Below are positions 1 to 7,244 of a stretch of DNA of 64,000 nt, one piece after another. The translations under genes were made by a program, and so were the position numbers. This DNA is from Halorarius halobius (GTDB lineage Archaea > Halobacteriota > Halobacteria > Halobacteriales > Haloarculaceae), in contig NZ_CP101162.1 of assembly GCF_024298865.1 (NCBI RefSeq), forward strand, positions 186,001-250,000. The letters are read 5' to 3'. Each line of letters opens with the position of its first letter. Position 1 is the stretch's first letter. Below the pieces are notes generated by a model. The model was not told the DNA's origin and did not search any database. It saw nothing but the letters and a program-made list of their open reading frames with translations.

Positions 1-1
1 C

Positions 2-1534
2 GAGGGGGCTGACGTAAAGGGCAACGAGCGCCCGCAGGTCGAACGGAGCGCAACGGACGATCCGTTCCAGGACGTCCTCGACCAGCCCGCAATCACGCCG
101 GATCGGCTTGCTGGGGATCTCGACGAGACACCCGGCCTTGACGATCCGAATCCCCACACTGCCGATACCCCCGGATCAGACTCCGACGGTTCATCGCCAT
201 CGGTAGGCAGCGATGGAGACCAGCCGTCGCCGACCTCGAATCCCCTCGACTCCAGAGCGCGGGCACTCGCTCGCTCCATCGAGTGCTCGGACACAGAACC
301 CGAGTCCTCGTACGGTGAACGTGCCTCCAGTGGCGACGAGATGGATGGCGGCTCTGATACCGCACAACAGTCGACCATCGGGGACTTCGACGCCAGCGGC
401 GCTCCTCGTAACGACTGCTCAGCTGGAGAAACGACTGACTCTCACGAGGACCGCGACTCCGACCATGAGCAATCCGAAGGCACGTCTCCAACCACGAGTA
501 CCTCCGCTGGGGTCGGATCGGAATCCGCAGCCGATCCCGAGCCGGCACACGCTGAGGTGCTCGATCGAGATCCCGTGGACGAGACGGACACCTACGAGGA
601 AGCACTCACCGCAGACCGGACTGCGGCTCACGACGAGGCAGATCGGGAGGGCATCGACACCGACGCGCTAGAGCGTGAGCTGGATGATCTCGCTCACCGG
701 CTTGACCGGAGTGGTTCAGACGACGATCAGGTGGCCGGCGGGACTTCTGGGGGACCGGGTCAGCTCGACGAACTGGAGTTCGTCCCTATCGCTGATGACC
801 CTGCACCACTGGGGATGTGGGCCAACATCGAAGAGGGCGCTGCCCGGATTGCTGGCACGCTCGAAAAACAGCTCCGTCTTGACCGTCAGCGTGGTATCCG
901 GCGAGGATTGACCGCCGGTGGATACGACACTACTGCGGGCCACCGGCTTCTGATCGGCGACCCACGCGTCTGCAAGGTCGACACGCCGGGCCGCGAGAAA
1001 CGCTACGCACTGGTGTTGGTCCTCGACCGCTCGGGCTCGATGCGAAACGGCGAGCCCCCGAAGATCGAGGTCGCGACGAAGGCGCTGGCGCGGTTCGCCG
1101 TCGCCGCAGAGGGGCTCGGGATCGAGGTGGCGATCGTCGATTTCGTCGACGGTCATGCTCGACTCGCGAAGCCCTTCTCTGTCGAGACTCGCCACGTCCA
1201 GGCGGCGCTACTCGACACGGACTGTGGTGGGGGAACGCCGCTGGCGGACGCTCTCGAACTTGCACGCCAACTCGTTGAGGATCACCGCGACGAGCCCCTC
1301 ATCGTCGCCGTGACCGACGGCGAGCCGAGTAGTGTCGACGACGTCATTGACCAGATTCGGGCGTCCCACGGACCCGTCTGTTCGCTTACTATCGCCACCG
1401 ATACCCAGCCGGGACGTCTCTCTACTGACGCCTCGGAACTCGCCGCATATTATGAGCGCGAGGCCACGGTGTACGACGGGGAGCGACTGGATGACCGGCT
1501 CGATCAGTTCGCCAGCCTCCTCATCGGCTTCTGA
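2..1534 (+). CDS. VWA domain protein, C-terminal part (N terminus outside window)
   Basis: The frame is open from base 2, so only the last 510 residues are present. About 280 residues are acidic, low-complexity linker rich in Asp, Glu, Ser, Thr and Pro. A von Willebrand A domain follows with an intact metal-ion-dependent adhesion site: DRSGS near residue 342, GGGTPL near 409 and TDGEP near 438. Acidic linker plus C-terminal VWA is the layout of ChlD/BchD-type chelatase subunits and of VWA partners of MoxR AAA+ ATPases; whether an AAA+ domain precedes it cannot be seen. Tetrapyrrole metal insertion or a MoxR-type chaperone role are both possible. The SWIM zinc-finger gene follows directly. Confidence 0.8.
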   Translation, partial: EGADVKGNERPQVERSATDDPFQDVLDQPAITPDRLAGDLDETPGLDDPNPHTADTPGSDSDGSSPSVGSDGDQPSPTSNPLDSRARALARSIECSDTEPESSYGERASSGDEMDGGSDTAQQSTIGDFDASGAPRNDCSAGETTDSHEDRDSDHEQSEGTSPTTSTSAGVGSESAADPEPAHAEVLDRDPVDETDTYEEALTADRTAAHDEADREGIDTDALERELDDLAHRLDRSGSDDDQVAGGTSGGPGQLDELEFVPIADDPAPLGMWANIEEGAARIAGTLEKQLRLDRQRGIRRGLTAGGYDTTAGHRLLIGDPRVCKVDTPGREKRYALVLVLDRSGSMRNGEPPKIEVATKALARFAVAAEGLGIEVAIVDFVDGHARLAKPFSVETRHVQAALLDTDCGGGTPLADALELARQLVEDHRDEPLIVAVTDGEPSSVDDVIDQIRASHGPVCSLTIATDTQPGRLSTDASELAAYYEREATVYDGERLDDRLDQFASLLIGF

Positions 1535-1609
1535 GAATATAGGCGGTGTTCGCCCTGCTTTATCCACCCGAATGGGGTGCGATCGATTCAGACCCGCCCC
1601 GAGATTCCC

Positions 1610-2620
1610 ATGCCTCGAAGACACATTCACGCCTCTTCGTCGACGCTACCGCCACTGAAGCTCCCTCCGGGAGCGATAGCAGATATAGATGCCGTGCACG
1701 ACTACGATGTCGAAACCGACCCGCCGGCCATCGAGCCGGTCGAACATCGCATTCGCCTCGATTTCATGGCCGGCGGGCTGATTCGGTACGATCAACTCCT
1801 GACGAACTCCACTTCCCGAGAGCGCGATGCAATCGACTCCGATCTCTGGCACCGGGCAGGCCGAGCGAAACCGCTTGGGGTCCAGTACGCAGAGGGAACT
1901 TGCCAGCACCGTCTCATTGAGGAAGCACCGTACTACGAGGTCTATGACGACGAAGACGCGCTTTCAGATGCCCCAGCATTCCTCGCCCATCGCCTTCGGC
2001 AGTGTCGCTCAGCGGATGCTCCGGAAGCCGCCGTCCGGTCGGAGCGCGACCGTCGAGAGACGTGGTACCGGACGCTGATTCCCAAGCTCAACCTCCGTTC
2101 GGTCCTAAAACGCTCCTCGTACGGCTCGTTAATCGACGACGGTCCCGCCGAGACGGCCGATGGTCAGACACTCCTCGAACACAACGGCTTCGTTGGAGCG
2201 GTCGTCCTCGGTTCTGATTCCGATCCCGAAGCATTCGCCCGAGAGCGGAGCCTTCCCCCGCAGTATGTCGTTCGTGAACGGAATCTTTCCTGCGGCCAGA
2301 GCGAAGCGGGAGCGCTTCCAAGTGAGTACGGACTCGACTTGCCCGCCCCGCTTCTCGTGGGCGAGTATGCGAGTGGGAGCCGGTATCCATTAGTTCCGTG
2401 GTCTGACGGGCTGGTCTGTACATGCCCGTTCAAGGCCGACGCACCGTGGCGAGTACTCTGCAAACACGAGCTGCTCGCAGCGATCGTCCTCGGTGCCCGA
2501 GAGTCGCTCTTTCTACCCGTGACAGACGGACTGGATGTCCCGTATCGTGCCCGCCGGTTCGTCAGTCCTGCCATGGCGAGCGTCCATACTCCTGGGCTCC
2601 CGAGCGATGAATGGCCCTAA
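1610..2620 (+). CDS. SWIM zinc-finger protein
   Basis: 336-residue acidic protein. Its C-terminal third carries a SWIM zinc finger: CTC, a spacer of about a dozen residues, then CKH (residues about 270-288). SWIM domains bind nucleic acid or protein. The rest (residues 20-250) has no family I recognise. A GTG 33 bases upstream in the same frame is an alternative start; the ATG at 1610 is preferred because the extra residues look like untranslated sequence. It lies 75 bases after the VWA gene on the same strand and is probably co-transcribed, resembling MoxR/VWA/SWIM gene groups in bacteria. Confidence 0.75.
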   Translation: MPRRHIHASSSTLPPLKLPPGAIADIDAVHDYDVETDPPAIEPVEHRIRLDFMAGGLIRYDQLLTNSTSRERDAIDSDLWHRAGRAKPLGVQYAEGTCQHRLIEEAPYYEVYDDEDALSDAPAFLAHRLRQCRSADAPEAAVRSERDRRETWYRTLIPKLNLRSVLKRSSYGSLIDDGPAETADGQTLLEHNGFVGAVVLGSDSDPEAFARERSLPPQYVVRERNLSCGQSEAGALPSEYGLDLPAPLLVGEYASGSRYPLVPWSDGLVCTCPFKADAPWRVLCKHELLAAIVLGARESLFLPVTDGLDVPYRARRFVSPAMASVHTPGLPSDEWP

Positions 2621-2707
2621 CCGGCGGTCGGGCCAACGCACAGTTGCGTTTCGCGCACCCTCTGAAATTTCTTAGTGGATGGCCGCTGAGGAGGAAGTAG
2701 ACGAGAT

Positions 2708-3481
2708 ATGTCCTCGCGTCGTCGGCACCGCACACATCACCCGCACCAGCATCTGAGTCGATTCCAGCGACGCAGGTGGCGGCGGCGAGACGTTCTCGCG
2801 GCAGTCTCCTCAGCCACACTGGTATCGCTGGCGGGCTGTGCAAGTATCCTCGGTCAGCCAGAACCGGAGAGCGGTGTCCCGGCTGTTAGCGCCGGTGACG
2901 GAGAGGGGAGCGGTCCCGGTGGCCCGAGTTCGGGACGTACGACCGACACGGCAGACCCGGCGGCGACCCCCGGTGATGGGGAGCAGGATGAGACCAGCCG
3001 AGAGCCGTCAGAACGCAGCGGCAAGGTTATCGATGGTCCCGTCGATAGCCCCCCGACCAACGAGCATCCCTGGGTCGACGATCCTGCTGACGGGCTGGGA
3101 TTGGCTGACGTGACTCTCACTCTTGGCACGGACCGGACTCGGGATTTCCTCGGGACAGAGCCCGACGAACTCTCGATTACCGTCGCCGGCGACCGATTCA
3201 CCGTCCACGGGCGAGGCCACCTCGAGTGGGACTGTGATGGATTCGCGCTCGCCCACGTCCTCGTCGACGACCGAACGGCCGAGGTGTACGTCGAAGCCAC
3301 TCCCAACGACGCGTGTCGAACCAGCGACAACGACGAAGGGCGAGGGCCGTGGGTCACCCCCTTCACCGTGACCGGGCGCTTCATAGGTGGACGGCCGGAC
3401 GCGCTGGAGGTTCACCTCGAGGGACAGTACATCAAGGGTGACGGTCCCCGGGGAGGAGCGTACGCGAGGACGAAACTGTGA
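2708..3481 (+). CDS. Tat-exported lipoprotein of unknown function
   Basis: 257 residues. The N terminus is unusually basic and His/Arg-rich, then shows a twin-arginine signal (RRRDVLAA), a hydrophobic stretch and a lipobox LAGC, so the protein should be exported folded and lipid-anchored. A Gly/Ser/Pro/Asp-rich linker follows (residues 50-120), typical of haloarchaeal surface lipoproteins. The C-terminal domain has three cysteines and repeated beta-strand patterns but no fold I can name. The start could be internal to the arginine-rich stretch. The final bases overlap a non-coding frame, not a gene. Confidence 0.75.
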   Translation: MSSRRRHRTHHPHQHLSRFQRRRWRRRDVLAAVSSATLVSLAGCASILGQPEPESGVPAVSAGDGEGSGPGGPSSGRTTDTADPAATPGDGEQDETSREPSERSGKVIDGPVDSPPTNEHPWVDDPADGLGLADVTLTLGTDRTRDFLGTEPDELSITVAGDRFTVHGRGHLEWDCDGFALAHVLVDDRTAEVYVEATPNDACRTSDNDEGRGPWVTPFTVTGRFIGGRPDALEVHLEGQYIKGDGPRGGAYARTKL

Positions 3482-3608
3482 GTGTGACCGAAAGGATGGT
3501 CGAGATGGGAGAGAGATTCAGCAACGACGCCGCAGTCGTGCGAAATTTATCATCTCGAATGGAGCGGGGAAGCTGGCGGTTCTGCAACGCCAGTTCCCTC
3601 ACCACCTC

Positions 3609-3983
3609 ATGCCAACCGACGATTCACGACCGTCCGATCACGAACCGACAGACGAGCATCCACGACTCGATCTCTCTATCCACCGCCAGGCAGTCTTCGG
3701 GACTGAGGGACTGGAGGTCGAGACGGGTGCGGTCGAGACTACGCTCACCGATCACGGCATCGAGGTCGGCCATCAGCGGTCGACCCGACTCAATATCCCC
3801 ACGAGCGAGAGCTTCGTCGACGACCGGCCGCAAACGAGCGACAGCAGTGTGGACGCTAGTGAGCAGGAGCCGTTGTTCGCCTCGCCGAACCCAGGCCAGC
3901 GGACACTCGACGGTCGCGACGCGTCGATGGTACCGCTGTTCGGTGATCGGTCCAACCGTCGATCGGATACTGCCCAGGAGTGA
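3609..3983 (+). CDS. Small acidic haloarchaeal protein, unknown
   Basis: 124 residues, strongly acidic, rich in Ser/Thr/Pro, no cysteine, predicted largely disordered. A longer open frame begins upstream at 3387, but that extension overlaps the lipoprotein gene and is basic, so I take the ATG at 3609. The composition (LDLSIHRQAVFGTEGLEVETG) resembles small proteins I associate with haloarchaeal secondary replicons. A 272-residue frame on the other strand overlaps it and is rejected on composition. No function can be assigned. Confidence 0.5.
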   Translation: MPTDDSRPSDHEPTDEHPRLDLSIHRQAVFGTEGLEVETGAVETTLTDHGIEVGHQRSTRLNIPTSESFVDDRPQTSDSSVDASEQEPLFASPNPGQRTLDGRDASMVPLFGDRSNRRSDTAQE

Positions 3984-4097
3984 GTGTCGATGGGATTCCA
4001 GTCCACGATGGCTCCAGTCGGCCGAGTTACCCCACCAACGGTATTTGAATCTCATTTGTGGGGTAACCGCCGGTCCGAACCGGGCCAGTAGCCCCCC

Positions 4098-4352
4098 ATG
4101 TCCGAACGTCCATCCCAGTCGGTTCTGGAGGCGCTCCCCCCTGCGACGCTCCTTGAGACGGACAACCGACGGCTCATCCGGGGCGGGGTTGCCTGTATGC
4201 ACGACGTCGAGACGGTCCGGGAGTACGTCGGCTACGAAAACCAGCATCAACGCCGGCGCTGGGTCCTCCGGATGCTCGCCGACCGCGCCGCAACGCTCCG
4301 TGAAACAGACGCTGAGGGCTCTACACCCCAGAGGCAGACTCATAATCCGTGA
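4098..4352 (+). CDS. Small haloarchaeal protein, unknown
   Basis: 84 residues, predicted all-helical, with one Cys-Met pair near residue 34. The central stretch VETVREYVGYENQHQRRRW looks like a conserved helical core. It sits between two other small genes of the same direction, 37 bases before the next start, so an operon is plausible. No domain recognised. Confidence 0.55.
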   Translation: MSERPSQSVLEALPPATLLETDNRRLIRGGVACMHDVETVREYVGYENQHQRRRWVLRMLADRAATLRETDAEGSTPQRQTHNP

Positions 4353-4389
4353 AGACGAATCTGAGTTATACAACGGAGGATAACGACCG

Positions 4390-4965
4390 ATGGCAACGCA
4401 TCCCCCCAGTAGCGGCGGCCGTGACTTCGTGACGATCTTCAAGACCGGCTCAGTCGATCGCGACGACTACCCCGAGCTCACCGAGCACCTGCTCGAAGGC
4501 CGAACGCAGCTCGCCTCGGAGACTGGCTACCTGATGAAATTCGGCGACGTTTCACACCGCGGCTTAACCCCGTTCGACGTGGCCTCGCTACACGATGTCC
4601 CGGCATACCCACTGCCGCACCCCGCATTGGAGTCACTCCCAGCGCACGTTCGAGCCGACCTAGAGCAGGATGGCGCCGTCCAGATGTTCGCCTCCTACGA
4701 CCGCGAGAGCCACCAGTTCGAGGATGTCGTGCTCGCCTGGGAAGAACAGGAGTTCCTCGAACGGATTGCCGAACTCATCGCCGGTGACCTCTCGCTCCAC
4801 GAAGCCGTCGACTGGACCGTTGTCGAGGAGGCCGGGCGCTACACCGTTGCTCAGTGGGCCGATATCCGGGGTGTGACCGAAGATGCCGTCCGATCGAACA
4901 TTAATTCCGCCCGTGAGAAGCTGCTTGCAGAGGAGGACCGTGAACCGACCGGAGAACCTGCGTGA
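4390..4965 (+). CDS. HTH-containing haloarchaeal protein
   Basis: 191 residues. The C-terminal 45 residues (about 140-185) form a helix-turn-helix of the sigma-region-4 kind: YTVAQWADIRGVTEDAV followed by an Asn-Ile-Asn recognition helix. The N-terminal part is a mixed alpha/beta domain I do not recognise. Probably DNA-binding, target unknown. It ends 45 bases before the convergent TATA-binding-protein gene. Confidence 0.65.
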   Translation: MATHPPSSGGRDFVTIFKTGSVDRDDYPELTEHLLEGRTQLASETGYLMKFGDVSHRGLTPFDVASLHDVPAYPLPHPALESLPAHVRADLEQDGAVQMFASYDRESHQFEDVVLAWEEQEFLERIAELIAGDLSLHEAVDWTVVEEAGRYTVAQWADIRGVTEDAVRSNINSAREKLLAEEDREPTGEPA

Positions 4966-5009
4966 GTATTCCCGGTTGAAACTCGCAGACAATCGTCTTA
5001 GGACCCCAA

Positions 5010-5570
5010 CTAAGCCAACAGTCCGAGTTCATCGAGTTGGTCCTCAATCACCTCCAGTGCCCGTTGTGCATCGTCAAGTTGCTTCCCGCCAGTGATGACG
5101 AGCTTGCCACTACCGAAGAGAAGTGCGACGACGTCCGGATCGTCAAGCCGATAGACGAGCCCCGGAAACTGTTCGGGTTCGTATTCGATGTTCTCAAGTC
5201 CTATACCGATAGCGATCGCATTCAAATTGAGTGTGTGGTCGAGGTCCCCACTCGATACAATGTTCTGAATTTCAATCTCTGGTGAGGCAGCGACATCGAC
5301 GCCCAATTCACGGAGCTCGTCGAAGACGTATTCCAGCGCGGTCGTCACGTCGTCGACGCTTTTTGCGCCCGTACAGACGACTTTCCCCGAGCGGAAGATG
5401 AGGGCTGCAGCCTTTGGGTCGTGCATCCGATACACGAGGCCAGGGAAGTTATCGGGATCGTAGTCCGTGGCTCCTAAGTCCTCAGACAGCGTTTCGAGAT
5501 CGAGTTCTTGACCGATATCGGACGATGCAACCACGTTCTCGACTTGAATTGACTCCGTTGTGACACTCAT
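5010..5570 (-). CDS. tbp: TATA-box binding protein paralogue
   Basis: 186 residues, the usual archaeal TBP length. Two direct repeats of the saddle fold are visible: each has FPGLVYR (residues about 43 and 133), a GSGK/RSGK motif and a strand ending in TGAK or TGGK. It nucleates transcription initiation with TFB at TATA boxes. The C-terminal tail is short and acidic. Haloarchaea often carry several TBPs, some on plasmids; whether this is the main or an accessory copy cannot be decided here. Confidence 0.95.
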   Translation of the reverse strand: MSVTTESIQVENVVASSDIGQELDLETLSEDLGATDYDPDNFPGLVYRMHDPKAAALIFRSGKVVCTGAKSVDDVTTALEYVFDELRELGVDVAASPEIEIQNIVSSGDLDHTLNLNAIAIGIGLENIEYEPEQFPGLVYRLDDPDVVALLFGSGKLVITGGKQLDDAQRALEVIEDQLDELGLLA

Positions 5571-5595
5571 AGGTGTACCTTCCAGTCACGATCCT

Positions 5596-5602
5596 CTTAA
5601 AA
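5596..5602 (-). promoter_or_regulatory. TATA box of the tbp gene
   Basis: TTTTAAG read on the minus strand, centred about 29 bases before the ATG at 5570. This is the spacing of a leaderless haloarchaeal promoter. Confidence 0.5.
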
Positions 5603-5645
5603 CAGGGAGTGAATTCGAGCGGTGGGATGGTACGTTCCGAGCGAC

Positions 5646-5813
5646 CTAGAGATCGCGAGGCTGGACAGTTTTCCGGTCGTTCGTCTCGGCTCGACGGGCT
5701 GCATCTTCGAGTACCTCTGTGACTTCGTCGTCAAGCGCCTCGTAGAAATCCGCCGAGACGTTGTGGTCGTTGAGCGCTTCTTTCACGGCCGATTTGACGA
5801 TCAGGTCTGCCAT
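5646..5813 (-). CDS. DUF1931 family histone-fold protein
   Basis: 55 residues starting at MADLIVKSAVKEAL and ending KTVQPRDL, which fits the haloarchaeal DUF1931 family, small proteins with a single histone-like fold. The frame extends 12 codons further upstream, but the family start is the ATG at 5813. It neighbours the TBP gene, so two chromatin/transcription proteins sit side by side, in the same direction but probably with separate promoters. DNA binding is inferred from the fold family. Confidence 0.75.
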   Translation of the reverse strand: MADLIVKSAVKEALNDHNVSADFYEALDDEVTEVLEDAARRAETNDRKTVQPRDL

Positions 5814-5940
5814 ACGCAGCGGCTGTTCTCCCGTCCTCTGTATAAACATACAGGTATCTGATTCGGCGTCTGTGGGGTGTTAATGCCCTCTGAGGGGCAA
5901 CAGACGTATGGCCCAGCGATACGTATCAGTACGCAGGACG

Positions 5941-6234
5941 ATGCCTGACCTGACCGGCTTCCAGCGCGACCTCCTGTACGTAATCGCTGGACTCGACGAG
6001 CCCCACGGCCTCGCCATCAAGGAGGAGCTCGAGGACTACTACGAGAAAGAGATCCATCACGGCCGACTCTACCCGAATCTCGACACGCTCGTCGAGAAAG
6101 GACTCGTCGAGAAGGGCGAGAAAGACCGGCGGACGAACGTCTACACGCTCACTCGTCGCGGCCGCCGTGAAATCGAGGCTCGTCGTGAGTGGGAACACCA
6201 GTACGTCGAGCCCGCCGAATCTGCACCCGCGTAG
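5941..6234 (+). CDS. PadR family transcriptional regulator
   Basis: 97-residue winged-helix protein. It starts MPDLTGFQRDLLYVI, has HHGRLYPNLDTLVEKGLVEK (recognition helix) and the wing YTLTRRG, the classic PadR N-terminal domain without a long C-terminal dimerisation domain. The 11 codons upstream of this ATG are open but less likely. It is close in sequence to the PadR protein at 54540-54824. Target and ligand unknown; it lies upstream of the convergent metal-chaperone gene. Confidence 0.85.
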   Translation: MPDLTGFQRDLLYVIAGLDEPHGLAIKEELEDYYEKEIHHGRLYPNLDTLVEKGLVEKGEKDRRTNVYTLTRRGRREIEARREWEHQYVEPAESAPA

Positions 6235-6310
6235 ATACTCTCCGGCAGGCGGTCCGGGTCATCGAACGAACCTCTTGCTCATTCTGTGGTGAACGTCGCT
6301 TCCGACTCTA

Positions 6311-6514
6311 TCAGGCTGGGAGATCGTAGCCGGCGTCGTGAATCGCCTGTCTGACGTCGGATTCAGTCCCTTCATCGGCGGTGATCGCTACCTCACCAGT
6401 TTCGTGATCAGCGTCGACGCGGTGGACTCCCTCAACCTGGCGGACCGCGTTCGAGACTGTCTCTTCACAGCCCGTGCAGGACATTCCCTCGACCGTGAGC
6501 TCGTATTGCTCCAT
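6311..6514 (-). CDS. HMA-domain metal chaperone (CopZ-like)
   Basis: 67 residues, a single heavy-metal-associated domain. The metal site is GMSCTGCEE (CxxC at residues 13-16), followed by the usual beta-alpha-beta-beta-alpha-beta pattern ending in AGYDLPA. It probably carries Cu(I) or a similar soft metal to the P1B ATPase encoded nearby. A GTG two codons upstream (6520) is an alternative start. The gene carries upstream the same palindromic site as the ATPase gene, so the two should be co-regulated although they are transcribed apart. Confidence 0.9.
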   Translation of the reverse strand: MEQYELTVEGMSCTGCEETVSNAVRQVEGVHRVDADHETGEVAITADEGTESDVRQAIHDAGYDLPA

Positions 6515-6562
6515 ACTCACGATGAGATTGGAGTGGCTGAGTGGTATGTCTTACGGGGAATA

Positions 6563-6576
6563 TTGTACCAGTACAA
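6563..6576. promoter_or_regulatory. Palindromic operator upstream of the metal-chaperone gene
   Basis: TTGTACCAGTACAA, a near-perfect inverted repeat (flanking A/T pairs extend it to 7-2-7). Its centre is about 55 bases upstream of the chaperone ATG at 6514. It matches the site at 7185-7198 in 11 of 14 positions and at the same distance from the start codon, just upstream of where the TATA box should lie. Confidence 0.65.
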
Positions 6577-6591
6577 TCTCAATAGTTCTGG

Positions 6592-7137
6592 TCAGTCGAG
6601 AAGTGCGTCGAGATCACCGTCCTCGCTCAGGTCAGTGACCGTTCGGTTGAGTAACTCCCGGATAATGAACTCCTCGTAGTGCTGGGTCTTGCAGTACTCA
6701 CAGGGTTTCATCTCGCGGGCAACCGCTTCGATCTCGTCGCCGTGCTCTGCAAGGAGGTCGGCGATGACAGCGTGGAGGTCGTCGCGGAGTTGGACGCTCG
6801 CCTCCTCAAGACGGTCTTCGGCATCGTCTGGAAGTTCATAGGAGAACACGCGGGTGTTCGATTTGTAGTACTTCCGCGTGCCGCCACCGGCTTCTTCGAG
6901 CCGAGCGATCTCGACCATCCCCGCATCTCTGAGCACGTTGACGTGGTGGCGGACGGTTGTCTCCGCTTTCTGGTCGCCCCGCCGGTCGAGTTCCGTGTGA
7001 ATCTCCTTGATCGTCAGTTCCTCATCGGCGAGCATGTCCAGAATTTTCGCCCGCACGTCCTGTTCCAGTGCTTTGGCCTTCTCTGGGTCGGTCGTAATGA
7101 CGTTCCGGACGGGAACGTCTTCCTTGAGGAGACTCAT
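6592..7137 (-). CDS. ArsR-type winged-helix regulator of the metal genes
   Basis: 181 residues. Residues 25-95 form an ArsR-like winged helix (LTIKEIHTELDRRG, ETTVRHHVNVLRDAGMVEIA). The C-terminal half is helical with a CEYCKTQH cluster near residue 147, a likely metal or redox sensor. It is divergent from the P1B ATPase gene, with a palindromic operator midway between them, so it is the obvious regulator of the unit. A CTTATG box lies about 29 bases before its ATG. The effector metal is not known; copper is the natural guess from the neighbours. Confidence 0.8.
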   Translation of the reverse strand: MSLLKEDVPVRNVITTDPEKAKALEQDVRAKILDMLADEELTIKEIHTELDRRGDQKAETTVRHHVNVLRDAGMVEIARLEEAGGGTRKYYKSNTRVFSYELPDDAEDRLEEASVQLRDDLHAVIADLLAEHGDEIEAVAREMKPCEYCKTQHYEEFIIRELLNRTVTDLSEDGDLDALLD

Positions 7138-7184
7138 TACGAAGGGGTAGTTGGTCTATCCCCATAAGACTAGCGAGAATTGGA

Positions 7185-7198
7185 TTAAACCGGTACAA
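7185..7198. promoter_or_regulatory. Shared operator between ArsR-type regulator and P1B ATPase genes
   Basis: TTAAACCGGTACAA, an imperfect palindrome related to the site at 6563-6576. Its centre is about 54 bases from both divergent ATGs (7137 and 7245), immediately upstream of TATA-like boxes CTTATG (7163-7168, minus strand) and GGTTAAGG (7211-7218, plus strand). The placement suggests a regulator acting next to the BRE/TATA elements of both promoters. Confidence 0.6.
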
Positions 7199-7244
7199 AC
7201 TTCGTCATAATGGTTAAGGATGTCCCGACCATAGATTCGTGCAC

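Noticed and set aside
3478-4383. 301-residue plus-strand frame
   Set aside because: Ser/Arg-rich shadow of the small acidic genes in the neighbouring frame.
3624-4442. 272-residue minus-strand frame over three small genes
   Set aside because: Basic, Arg/Trp/Leu-rich composition unlike haloarchaeal proteins, whereas the plus-strand frames are acidic.
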